This document shows positions 1 through 5,586 of a DNA stretch of 5,586 nt, in pieces; the first letter of the stretch is position 1; each line of letters opens with the position of its first letter. This DNA is from Spirochaeta sp. (lineage in GTDB: Bacteria; Spirochaetota; Spirochaetia; Spirochaetales_E; Spirochaetaceae_B). The notes under the pieces were generated by a model. The model ran no database searches. It was not told where the DNA came from and saw only the letters and a list, made by a program, of their open reading frames with translations. The position numbers were made by a program, and so were the translations under genes. The stretch spans positions 1 through 5,586 of the forward strand of contig JAUUYD010000177.1 in the NCBI GenBank assembly GCA_030590585.1, given 5' to 3'.

Positions 1-272
1 CGTTTATCAAACCAGGATCCGGCATCCAGATCGCGAAGTTCTGCAATACTCAATTCAGATACATTCCCGGTACCATTGGTGGTTCTATCGACACGATCAT
101 CGTGAATAACGACAGGAATCCCGTCAGCCGAAAGGGTGACATCCAATTCGATACCTTTATCCCCGGCAGCTGAAGCAGAACTAAAAGCTGCCATGGTATT
201 TTCAGGTGCAATCCGGTTTCGTCCTCTATGAGCCCAGATAAACCCTGCAGATACATCTTTCATTTTCATCAT
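1..272 (-). CDS. Glycerophosphodiester phosphodiesterase (GDPD family), N-terminal part only
   Basis: The gene runs off the left edge; about 90 codons are visible, while family members are usually about 240-260 residues. Enzymes of this family hydrolyse glycerophosphodiesters to glycerol 3-phosphate and an alcohol. The visible part carries the family signature in order: AHRG (catalytic His15), APENT (22-26), the metal-binding pair in IELDV (Glu42, Asp44), and VIHDD with the second catalytic His57, then DRTTNGTG. No signal peptide is seen before the HRG motif, which suggests a cytoplasmic UgpQ-like enzyme rather than a periplasmic GlpQ-like one. The start is uncertain: ATG codons lie in frame at 272, 269 and 263 and none has a good Shine-Dalgarno; the longest is given. 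It is transcribed divergently from the GGDEF-EAL gene. Family assignment is firm; the substrate is not known. Confidence 0.9.
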   Translation of the reverse strand, partial: MMKMKDVSAGFIWAHRGRNRIAPENTMAAFSSASAAGDKGIELDVTLSADGIPVVIHDDRVDRTTNGTGNVSELSIAELRDLDAGSWFDK

Positions 273-335
273 ATCAATAATAAACTACAGGTCCGCAAGA
301 TTTCATACCGATAAGGGAAATATCAGGTTGATATG
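270..335. repeat. 8-bp inverted repeat spanning the divergent intergenic region
   Basis: CATATCAA at 270-277 is the exact reverse complement of TTGATATG at 328-335. The arms enclose about 50 bp between the glycerophosphodiesterase gene and the GGDEF-EAL gene, and each arm includes an ATG reading outward. Such symmetry could be an operator for both genes, but an 8-bp match in so short an AT-rich region can easily arise by chance. No convincing -35/-10 pair was found on either strand here. Confidence 0.25.
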
Positions 336-352
336 TTTAATATGGATAAATA

Positions 353-1885
353 ATGGGATTACTGAAAGTCACAGACCAACTCAACAAAGATAATGATCCG
401 GGAGATCTGCGGGGTGACCTCAAACGTACTCGAAACGAGCTGCAGAAAATCCGTCGTCATAACGATTCTCTGGTATCCCAGGTAAACAATCTTCTTCATT
501 TTATCAATGAGCAGAACCGGCGAAAAAGAGACCTTCAGCAACGGATAGATATAAATCCGAAAACCGGTCTGGGCAATCACAATAAAATGGATCAGGATTT
601 ACAGGATTTTTTCGGCAGTTTCATGGAAGGACCTGATCAAATACCCGGCGCACTGGTGCTGGTAAAGCTGGATAACAATTTTGATATCATTTCTAAAACC
701 TTGAAGCCCTCGGTCAGTGAATGGATTCTTTATCAAATCAGTTCACGCCTCAAGGAAATCGTTAATGATAAAACTCCCATTTATCACACAAGAGATGACG
801 AATTCGTCTTACTCATACAGGATATGGGTACCCGTGAGACATTAAAAACCCTGCTGAATGATATCTACCAGCAGATATCCAAACCACATATTTTTTCCGG
901 ATACCACATTGTTATTAACTGCATCATCGGTACATCCTTTTATCCGGAAAATGGTGTGAGTAAAAGTAATCTCCTCAATAATGCCGATATTGCACTCACA
1001 TATGCCAAAAAGAACAGCAGGAATTACGTTTTCTTTACTGAAGATATGAAGCTGGAAGTTATTCAGAAAATGGAACTCCAGAACAGCATCATCAAGGCGC
1101 TGGAGGAACAATCACTAAAAGAAATCGACAAGCAGTTCTTCATCCATATGCAGCCCATTGTTACTGTAAATAAGATGATTAACGGGAAACCGATAATTGA
1201 ACGAATCGATGCTGAGGCCCTGATCCGCTGGAGACATCCGGAAAAGGGCATCATCACTCCAGATACATTTATCCCTATAGCCGAAGAAACAGGCCTGATA
1301 ATAATCATTGGAAAATGGGTACTTTACGCAGCAACATCGCAGATTGAAGCATGGGCTAATACGAATCACATTGATTCAAGGCTGGCAATCAATGTCTCTC
1401 CCAGACAGTTTAATAATGACGATCTGATTGAATCCATTGAAAGAATCATAAAGTTCCGGGCAATAAAACCGGAAAATCTACAGGTGGAAATCACCGAAAA
1501 CAGCTTTCTTGAAGATCCAGGAGAGGCTGCCAGGAAGATCAACAAGCTCAAGGATATCGGTATCAGAATTGCCATTGACGACTTCGGAACAGGTTTCTCC
1601 TCTGTGAATTACCTGAGAAAACTACCTGTGGATGTTGTAAAAATTGATCGTAGTTTCATAATGGATATCACCACTAGTCAACAGGACAGATCAATTGTAA
1701 AAGCCATGATTTCCATGACCGCGGAACTGGGCATGGAAAATGTCGTTGAAGGGGTTGAAACGATAGAGCAGCTGGAACTGTTGATGAAATTCGGTATTAA
1801 AAAATTCCAGGGATTCTACTTTTCGAAAGCATTATCCCCTGAAAAATATCTGAGCTTCTACAATAAGTATCTGCCTGAAAAATGA
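353..1885 (+). CDS. GGDEF-EAL protein: degenerate GGDEF domain, probable active c-di-GMP phosphodiesterase
   Basis: A 510-residue protein with no signal peptide or membrane segment, so probably cytoplasmic. Residues about 18-66 are charged and Leu/Asn/Gln-rich and look like a coiled coil, a likely dimerisation region. Residues about 68-230 are a GGDEF fold (TGLGN at 71-75), but the signature is RDDEF (147-151), the usual metal and substrate positions around 105-114 are changed, and no RxxD inhibitory site precedes it, so cyclase activity is unlikely. Residues about 240-506 are an EAL domain with the expected catalytic set: EAL (288-290), Asn347 in NVSPRQF, Glu379 in EITEN, Asp409-Asp410 in DDFGTG, Lys430 in KIDRSF, Glu466 in VVEGVET and Gln486 in QGF. 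It should therefore hydrolyse c-di-GMP to pGpG, with the GGDEF part perhaps a regulatory GTP-binding module. The first ATG is used; its Shine-Dalgarno is weak. The stop lies one base from the convergent gene. Confidence 0.93.
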   Translation: MGLLKVTDQLNKDNDPGDLRGDLKRTRNELQKIRRHNDSLVSQVNNLLHFINEQNRRKRDLQQRIDINPKTGLGNHNKMDQDLQDFFGSFMEGPDQIPGALVLVKLDNNFDIISKTLKPSVSEWILYQISSRLKEIVNDKTPIYHTRDDEFVLLIQDMGTRETLKTLLNDIYQQISKPHIFSGYHIVINCIIGTSFYPENGVSKSNLLNNADIALTYAKKNSRNYVFFTEDMKLEVIQKMELQNSIIKALEEQSLKEIDKQFFIHMQPIVTVNKMINGKPIIERIDAEALIRWRHPEKGIITPDTFIPIAEETGLIIIIGKWVLYAATSQIEAWANTNHIDSRLAINVSPRQFNNDDLIESIERIIKFRAIKPENLQVEITENSFLEDPGEAARKINKLKDIGIRIAIDDFGTGFSSVNYLRKLPVDVVKIDRSFIMDITTSQQDRSIVKAMISMTAELGMENVVEGVETIEQLELLMKFGIKKFQGFYFSKALSPEKYLSFYNKYLPEK

Positions 1886-1886
1886 A

Positions 1887-2306
1887 TCAATCCTTTCTAA
1901 CGGTTACACGGCAGGTAACATTGCCGTCTTCATCTTCGAGAAATCGGGCATCATCCTCCATGCGCCGTTTGTACCGTGCATAGACCCAGTTACCAACGGC
2001 TTCGGTTAAGTCATCCTCATCCAGATCAATTTCTTCAAGGGCAAAAGCAGAGTATTGCTCAAGACTGACCGGTTTTAATGCCAGCCATATGAGAACCGGC
2101 AAGCTTAACCCGGCTACGATACCGCCTGAAATTAAAGCAAGAATGAAGGTAGGCTGCTCTGAAGCTGCAAGAATCCTTGTCAGGATAACAACAGTGGCAA
2201 CTGTCACCAGAAAGATACCGGATACGATTGCGGCGATTGTAAAGACTCTTTTCATAGTTACGTTCACACCAGGATCATAACCTCCCGGACGAATTGAAGA
2301 AACCAT
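1887..2306 (-). CDS. Small membrane protein of unknown function, two TM segments and acidic C-terminal tail
   Basis: I do not recognise this family. The 139-residue product has two strong hydrophobic stretches at about 21-46 and 53-78, joined by a short loop (AASEQP), followed by a soluble tail of about 60 residues rich in Asp/Glu (EEIDLDEDD at 91-99, LEDEDGN at 123-129) with a basic KRR patch at 113-115. The Lys-Arg before the first segment suggests both ends are cytoplasmic. The start is uncertain: ATG at 2306 is the longest, but has no Shine-Dalgarno; ATG at 2255 would give a more typical MKRVFTIAAI start; GTG at 2267 lies 13 nt after a GGGAGG. It is divergent from argF and its stop sits one base from the end of the GGDEF-EAL gene. 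The consistent membrane design and lack of any better frame support a real gene. Confidence 0.72.
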   Translation of the reverse strand: MVSSIRPGGYDPGVNVTMKRVFTIAAIVSGIFLVTVATVVILTRILAASEQPTFILALISGGIVAGLSLPVLIWLALKPVSLEQYSAFALEEIDLDEDDLTEAVGNWVYARYKRRMEDDARFLEDEDGNVTCRVTVRKD

Positions 2307-2347
2307 GCACCCGGGCTAGTCCGTACTTAATCAGGAGGTTATCATCC
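2272..2347. repeat. Imperfect inverted repeat in the divergent leader upstream of argF
   Basis: The 15-base arms are 2272-2286 and 2333-2347. They match at 13 of 15 positions as reverse complements, including an unbroken GGAGGTTAT. A further 5-bp pairing, CGGAC (2286-2290) with GTCCG (2319-2323), lies inside. Each arm reads GGAGGTTAT outward towards one of the two divergent genes, so each strand carries a Shine-Dalgarno-like sequence in its own leader. The pairing is seen directly; whether it acts as a DNA operator, an RNA hairpin, or neither is unknown. If the minus-strand gene starts at 2255, the whole repeat is non-coding. Confidence 0.45.
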
Positions 2348-2356
2348 CTGTACGGA
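2320..2356 (+). promoter_or_regulatory. Possible RBS-sequestering hairpin in the argF leader
   Basis: TCCGTAC (2320-2326) is the perfect reverse complement of GTACGGA (2350-2356), giving a 7-bp stem with a 23-nt loop. The 3' arm covers the first bases of the argF ribosome binding site (GGAGG, 2354-2358). The 5' arm shares bases 2320-2323 with the alternative pairing to 2286-2289, so the two structures exclude each other. This could allow leader-based control of argF, but no known riboswitch was recognised, no leader peptide was identified, and the transcription start is unknown. Confidence 0.3.
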
Positions 2357-2358
2357 GG
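2354..2358 (+). promoter_or_regulatory. Shine-Dalgarno of argF, fixes the start at 2366
   Basis: GGAGG stands 7 nt before the ATG at 2366, an ideal spacing. It favours this start over an in-frame TTG at 2294, whose extra 24 residues do not resemble the N-terminus of the enzyme family. Confidence 0.85.
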
Positions 2359-2365
2359 AATATCC

Positions 2366-3361
2366 ATGCCTGTCAATCTCAACGGCCGCTCTCTTCTAAC
2401 GCTGCGTGATTTTACACCTAAGGAGATTAATTACCTGATTAACCTCTCCCAAAACCTCAAGTCCAAGAAACGTGCGGGAATTCATGGAGAATCCCTGAGG
2501 GGCAAGAACATTGTTCTTATTTTCGAGAAAGCCTCAACACGAACCCGCTGTGCTTTCGAAGCAGCTGTATATGATGAAGGTGGAAATGTCACGTTCCTTA
2601 CCAACAGCCAAATGGGGGTAAAAGAGTCCGTTGAAGATACCGCCAGGGTTCTGGGACGTTATTATGATGGAATCGAGTTCCGCGGCTATCATCAGGATAC
2701 GGTGGAGGCTTTGGCCCGGTATGCCGGTGTGCCGGTCTGGAATGGATTGACCGACCTGTATCACCCTACCCAGATTCTGGCCGACCTGATGACATTGAAA
2801 GAAAATATTGAGAAACCCTTCCGTGATACAAAGCTCTGTTTTGTTGGTGATGCCCGAAACAATATGGGAAACTCCCTGATGATCGGCGCTGCCAAAATGG
2901 GGATATCCTTCACGGCCGTTGCACCGCCTTCCTTATTTCCCAGCGAGGATATTGTAAACTATGCAAGGCAGGTTGCTGCCGAAACCGGTGCCGTTATAGA
3001 AGTTACTGATGAAATCAGCCCGGGAGTGAATGGTGCCGATGCGGTTTACACCGATGTCTGGGCTTCTTTGGGTGAAGAGGATAAGCTGGCCGAACGTATT
3101 GCCCTTCTTCAACCCTATCAGGTAAATACTGATCTGATGAGCAAAACGTCTAATCCTGAAACCCTTTTCATGCACTGCCTTCCTTCATTTCACGATACTG
3201 AAACGCAGATCGGGGCAAAGGTGAAAGAGGATCACGGCCTTGATGCTATGGAAGTCACCGACGAAGTATTTCGCTCCCGCCATTCAGTGGTATTTGACCA
3301 GGCGGAAAACCGTATGCACACCATAAAGGCAGTGATTGTGTCCAGTTGCGGTAATCTCTAA
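2366..3361 (+). CDS. argF: Ornithine carbamoyltransferase
   Basis: Transfers the carbamoyl group from carbamoyl phosphate to ornithine, giving citrulline, in the cytoplasm. The 331-residue length is typical (about 334 in E. coli). Carbamoyl-phosphate site: STRTR (57-61), Arg106 in FRG, and HPTQ (133-136). Ornithine site: Asp230 and SLG (234-236), where most relatives have SMG, then HCLP with the catalytic Cys271. The C-terminus has the highly conserved EVTDEVF (296-302) and a FDQAENRMHT block (310-319) as in the E. coli-like/ArcB-like long form. The start rests on a strong GGAGG. No arcA or arcC lies nearby, so a biosynthetic role is the default, but the sequence resembles catabolic ArcB enzymes equally and the direction in vivo cannot be decided. 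alr follows after 17 bp and is probably cotranscribed. Inverted repeats in the leader could control translation. Confidence 0.95.
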   Translation: MPVNLNGRSLLTLRDFTPKEINYLINLSQNLKSKKRAGIHGESLRGKNIVLIFEKASTRTRCAFEAAVYDEGGNVTFLTNSQMGVKESVEDTARVLGRYYDGIEFRGYHQDTVEALARYAGVPVWNGLTDLYHPTQILADLMTLKENIEKPFRDTKLCFVGDARNNMGNSLMIGAAKMGISFTAVAPPSLFPSEDIVNYARQVAAETGAVIEVTDEISPGVNGADAVYTDVWASLGEEDKLAERIALLQPYQVNTDLMSKTSNPETLFMHCLPSFHDTETQIGAKVKEDHGLDAMEVTDEVFRSRHSVVFDQAENRMHTIKAVIVSSCGNL

Positions 3362-3378
3362 AGAATTGGATTGAAATT

Positions 3379-4506
3379 ATGGCGGAGATACTCAGAGCTA
3401 CCCGGGCATGCATCAATCTGGATGCTCTAAAAGCAAACCTTGGCAGCATCCGAACTGCAGTTCCTGACGGTACTGCCATTTGCGCGGCAGTTAAAGCCAA
3501 TGCTTACGGTCATGGAGTTCTGCCTGTAGCTGCGGCCTTGAGGGATTCGGGGGTAGAAGTTCTTGGAATCTCCTCACCGTTTGAAGGTGCAGAACTCAGA
3601 AAGGGCGGGGATAGAGGGAGGATACTTCTATTGGCGCCGACGGTGCCTGAAGAGATACCCCTGTCCCTGGAGATGGGACTGGAACTCATGATGCCCGGTG
3701 AATCCTACCTTGAAGCTCTTGAGGATGCTCTGTCAGCCGCTCCGGCAGGAGTATCGGTGTCTGTCCACTTAAAGGTGGATACCGGAATGGGACGGGTTGG
3801 ATGCTCACCGGAGAAGGCGATAGATCTGGCTCGAAAGATTACCGCCTGTCCCCGTATGATAATGGCAGGGACTACGACACACTTTCCTTCGGCTGATTCG
3901 AAAGACCCGGATGATATCAGGTACACAAATAATCAAGCTGAGCGCCTTAGTGAGCTTGTAAAACAACTTCGCGCTGAGGGTATCAACCCCGGTGTAATTC
4001 ATGCTGCCAATTCCGGTGGAATAGCCTTAAGCCCCCAAACAGCCTTCGGAATGGTACGCCCTGGCATTGCCCTGTATGGATACGGTGTGCCTTTAGCAGC
4101 AAAACGCCCCCTGATACCGGTTATGGAACTGAAAACCAAAATTACAAATCTCAAGAAAGTTCCGGCGGGAACAACGATATCCTACGGCCGAACATGGAAA
4201 TCAAGCTCAGAATGCTGGATTGCAACTCTTCCCATAGGCTATGCCGACGGCTATCCCAGGCTGTTGTCAAACCGGGCGCAGGTACTCATTTCCGGTAAAC
4301 GCTATCCGGTTGCGGGAACGGTCTGCATGGATCAGATGATGGTGAATCTGGGAGAAGAAACCAAAGTTCGGCTCAATGATGATGTCATTCTATTCGGTCC
4401 GAATCCGGATGGGCCGGATGCCGGGGAACTGGCGGATCTTATCGGTACAATATCCTATGAAATAACCTGTGGTATCAGCAGCCGGTTACCACGAATTTAT
4501 GTTTAA
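3379..4506 (+). CDS. alr: Alanine racemase
   Basis: A PLP enzyme interconverting L- and D-alanine, supplying D-Ala for peptidoglycan; cytoplasmic and usually a homodimer. It is 375 residues, normal for the family. The N-terminal barrel has the PLP lysine in VKANAYGHG (Lys39), VDTGMGRVG with Arg139, the His168 region and VRPGIALYG with Arg227, expected to contact the PLP ring nitrogen. The C-terminal beta domain has the catalytic Tyr269 in ISYGRTW, the LPIGYADGYPR block (284-294), VCMDQMMVNLG (315-325) with Met317 and Asp318, and SYEITCGISSRLPR near the end with Tyr360. All key residues are present, so it should be active. The Shine-Dalgarno is weak, and with only 17 bp after argF, translation may depend on readthrough from it. 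Its stop codon overlaps that of the convergent lysO. Activity on other amino acids such as lysine or ornithine cannot be excluded from sequence. Confidence 0.96.
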   Translation: MAEILRATRACINLDALKANLGSIRTAVPDGTAICAAVKANAYGHGVLPVAAALRDSGVEVLGISSPFEGAELRKGGDRGRILLLAPTVPEEIPLSLEMGLELMMPGESYLEALEDALSAAPAGVSVSVHLKVDTGMGRVGCSPEKAIDLARKITACPRMIMAGTTTHFPSADSKDPDDIRYTNNQAERLSELVKQLRAEGINPGVIHAANSGGIALSPQTAFGMVRPGIALYGYGVPLAAKRPLIPVMELKTKITNLKKVPAGTTISYGRTWKSSSECWIATLPIGYADGYPRLLSNRAQVLISGKRYPVAGTVCMDQMMVNLGEETKVRLNDDVILFGPNPDGPDAGELADLIGTISYEITCGISSRLPRIYV

Positions 4507-5435
4507 TGAATTGTCAGAATCAAAGTAACCGCGAAAGGTGTCAGTAATGTTAAAACAAATCCACTGAACAGGGCAGGAGCCGCCCAGCCCCGGCCGGCAC
4601 TCTGAACCGTGGCCGCCAGAGTCGTATCCATCGAAGTTGCCCCTCCGGCAGCGGCCGGAGCTGTCGGGCCTGCCGCTTTAACCAGCAGCGGTGCCGACAG
4701 CAAAGTGATAATCTCCCTTGAGATATTGGAAAGCAGGGCGACTGCCGCCCAGTCACCCCCGGCAAGCTCTCGAATTATCAGGCTGGAGAGACTGTAATAA
4801 CCGAAACCGGCACCCACCGCCAGGGATTCACGGATAGGCAGGGATGGCCATAACAGAGCTGTCACCAAGGTAGCTGTCATGGTTCCGATAACAACAGCCA
4901 GCGGCAGCAGTACCAGCCTGAAGCCATGCTTTTTTATAATTGATAAGGATGTCGGATCAGCACCGGCGCCAATGCCTACCATAAACATCAGAAGGTAGAG
5001 AACCACACCCGCAGGGTTGAAGGGAGGCTCGGGAATCCCGGTCATCAGCATTCCAATCGGTAATCCTGAAAGAAAGGCGGCAACGGCAATAAGGCTTCCG
5101 GAAACCGACTTCCACCTGTAGATTCCAGCGCCAACCGCCGGTGTATTTTTTTCAGAGGCCCTGAGCCTGCTCCTGCCCGGTCCCCCCATTATCATCGAAG
5201 CAAACAGAACACTGCCGATAATCGCAGAGACAGCCAGAACGAGTGCTTTCAGTCCAAGTTGAGGCAGCTGTATCAGAAGCGCTTTATCTCCCCCGATACC
5301 GAACCCCAGGAGAAAAAGAAGAAGCCTGACAATCCATGCGGTTGCGGTGTCTAAAAAAGAAAAGTAACGGCATTGTTTTCGAAAGAAATATCCGAAAGCC
5401 ATACCTGTTGTCATTGCAATGAATACTGGAAACAT
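4503..5435 (-). CDS. lysO: LysO-family lysine exporter
   Basis: A 310-residue, highly hydrophobic inner-membrane protein of the LysO (YbjE, DUF340) family; E. coli LysO, about 299 residues, exports L-lysine. Visible features in order: TM segments at about 1-18 and 34-49, another at 60-84, a polar loop 85-110, TM at 112-132, then PFNPAGVVLYLLMFMVGIGAG (within 138-158), TM at 172-196, and the conserved C-terminal half with GFGYYSLSSLIIRELAG (within 210-226), LLSNISREIITL (234-245) and GPTAPAAAGGATSMDTTL (256-273). Glu241 and Asp270 appear to correspond to a conserved intramembrane acidic pair described for E. coli LysO; this needs alignment to confirm. The start has an AGGAG 4 nt upstream. The stop codon overlaps that of alr on the other strand (both within TTAA). 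Lysine, and possibly analogues such as thialysine or ornithine, are the likely substrates; only lysine is supported by family knowledge. Confidence 0.92.
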   Translation of the reverse strand: MFPVFIAMTTGMAFGYFFRKQCRYFSFLDTATAWIVRLLLFLLGFGIGGDKALLIQLPQLGLKALVLAVSAIIGSVLFASMIMGGPGRSRLRASEKNTPAVGAGIYRWKSVSGSLIAVAAFLSGLPIGMLMTGIPEPPFNPAGVVLYLLMFMVGIGAGADPTSLSIIKKHGFRLVLLPLAVVIGTMTATLVTALLWPSLPIRESLAVGAGFGYYSLSSLIIRELAGGDWAAVALLSNISREIITLLSAPLLVKAAGPTAPAAAGGATSMDTTLAATVQSAGRGWAAPALFSGFVLTLLTPFAVTLILTIH

Positions 5436-5481
5436 AGCTCTCCTGCCGTGTCATTATATCTTTCGGATCAAGGTACCGACC

Positions 5482-5509
5482 ACCATACGCTGATACGATT
5501 ATCTGTCAA
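5482..5509 (-). promoter_or_regulatory. Candidate sigma-70-type promoter for lysO
   Basis: On the minus strand a perfect TTGACA (5509-5504) is followed after 16 bp by TATGGT (5487-5482), a 4-of-6 match to the -10 consensus. This would give a leader of about 40 nt before the ATG at 5435. A perfect TATAAT (5458-5453) lies nearer the gene but has no acceptable -35 and would leave a leader of only about 12 nt; it could be a second start. No lysine riboswitch fits in the short leader, and no ArgR-type box is evident. Confidence 0.45.
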
Positions 5510-5561
5510 AGCTTTATATTTCAGATACAGAAACAATTTATAATGAATGGTATCAGTAGAA

Positions 5562-5578
5562 CCAGGGCAGAGCCCTGG
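5562..5578. repeat. Perfect GC-rich palindrome at the right edge, possibly a dispersed repeat
   Basis: CCAGGGC and GCCCTGG form perfect 7-bp arms around a 3-nt AGA loop, followed by GGACCC-like sequence up to the window end. No run of T follows on either strand, so it is not a canonical intrinsic terminator. Its GC-rich composition contrasts with the AT-rich flank to its left. Short palindromes of this general kind occur as dispersed intergenic repeats in many bacteria; here only one copy is visible, so the repeat status is a guess. Confidence 0.4.
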
Positions 5579-5586
5579 ACCCGGAG

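Noticed and set aside
2089..2280. Open frame antisense to the small membrane-protein gene
   Set aside because: No recognisable protein features and no ribosome binding site; the opposite strand encodes a coherent membrane protein.
2287..2353. Promoter for argF in the divergent region
   Set aside because: TTGAAG at 2294 has only a poor -10 at the right distance, and other combinations were no better, so none is annotated.
2294..2365. TTG start giving argF a 24-residue N-terminal extension
   Set aside because: The added residues do not resemble the family, the TTG has no Shine-Dalgarno, and ATG 2366 has an ideal GGAGG.
4643..4660. 7-bp GC-rich inverted repeat (CTCCGGC/GCCGGAG) inside lysO
   Set aside because: It falls in the codons of the conserved Pro/Ala/Gly-rich stretch before GGATSMD, so coding composition explains it; no T-run follows.
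4609..4797. Open frame antisense to lysO
   Set aside because: Low-complexity Ala/Pro/Ser-rich translation that mirrors the GC-rich codons of lysO, with no start signal.
5436..5480. Lysine riboswitch controlling lysO
   Set aside because: The leader after the likely promoter is only about 40 nt, far too short for the roughly 170-nt lysine aptamer, and none of its conserved elements is seen.
5539..5544. Perfect TATAAT on the plus strand pointing out of the window
   Set aside because: No acceptable -35 at 16-18 bp, and no downstream gene visible; the region is AT-rich.

Overview
This is a compact, gene-dense bacterial chromosomal stretch of about 5.6 kb with moderate GC. It holds five protein genes, one of them cut by the left edge. 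I see no mobile element, CRISPR array, tRNA or rRNA. The gene set is mostly housekeeping: a glycerophosphodiesterase, a cyclic-di-GMP protein, ornithine carbamoyltransferase, alanine racemase and a lysine exporter. The phylum cannot be fixed from sequence alone. A free-living bacterium with c-di-GMP signalling, possibly a spirochaete, is a low-confidence guess.

Layout. Positions 1-272 (minus) are the N-terminal third of a glycerophosphodiester phosphodiesterase. About 80 bp of divergent intergenic DNA separate it from a plus-strand GGDEF-EAL protein (353-1885) with a broken GGDEF site and an apparently intact EAL phosphodiesterase site. That gene ends one base away from a convergent minus-strand gene (1887-2306) for an unrecognised small protein with two membrane segments and an acidic tail. 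A divergent leader region follows, with inverted repeats reaching into the argF ribosome binding site. Then come argF (2366-3361) and alr (3379-4506), 17 bp apart on the plus strand and probably one operon. A minus-strand LysO-type lysine exporter gene (4503-5435) converges on alr, and the two stop codons overlap in a TTAA. The last 150 bp hold the probable lysO promoter and, at the right edge, a perfect GC-rich palindrome that may be part of a dispersed repeat.

How the genes may work together. ArgF converts ornithine and carbamoyl phosphate to citrulline, Alr supplies D-alanine for peptidoglycan, and LysO exports lysine. A shared theme of basic amino acids and cell-wall precursors is possible but is inference only. 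I found no clear sign of a new multi-gene system. The best second look is the argF leader, where two mutually exclusive pairings can be drawn, one of which covers part of the ribosome binding site.
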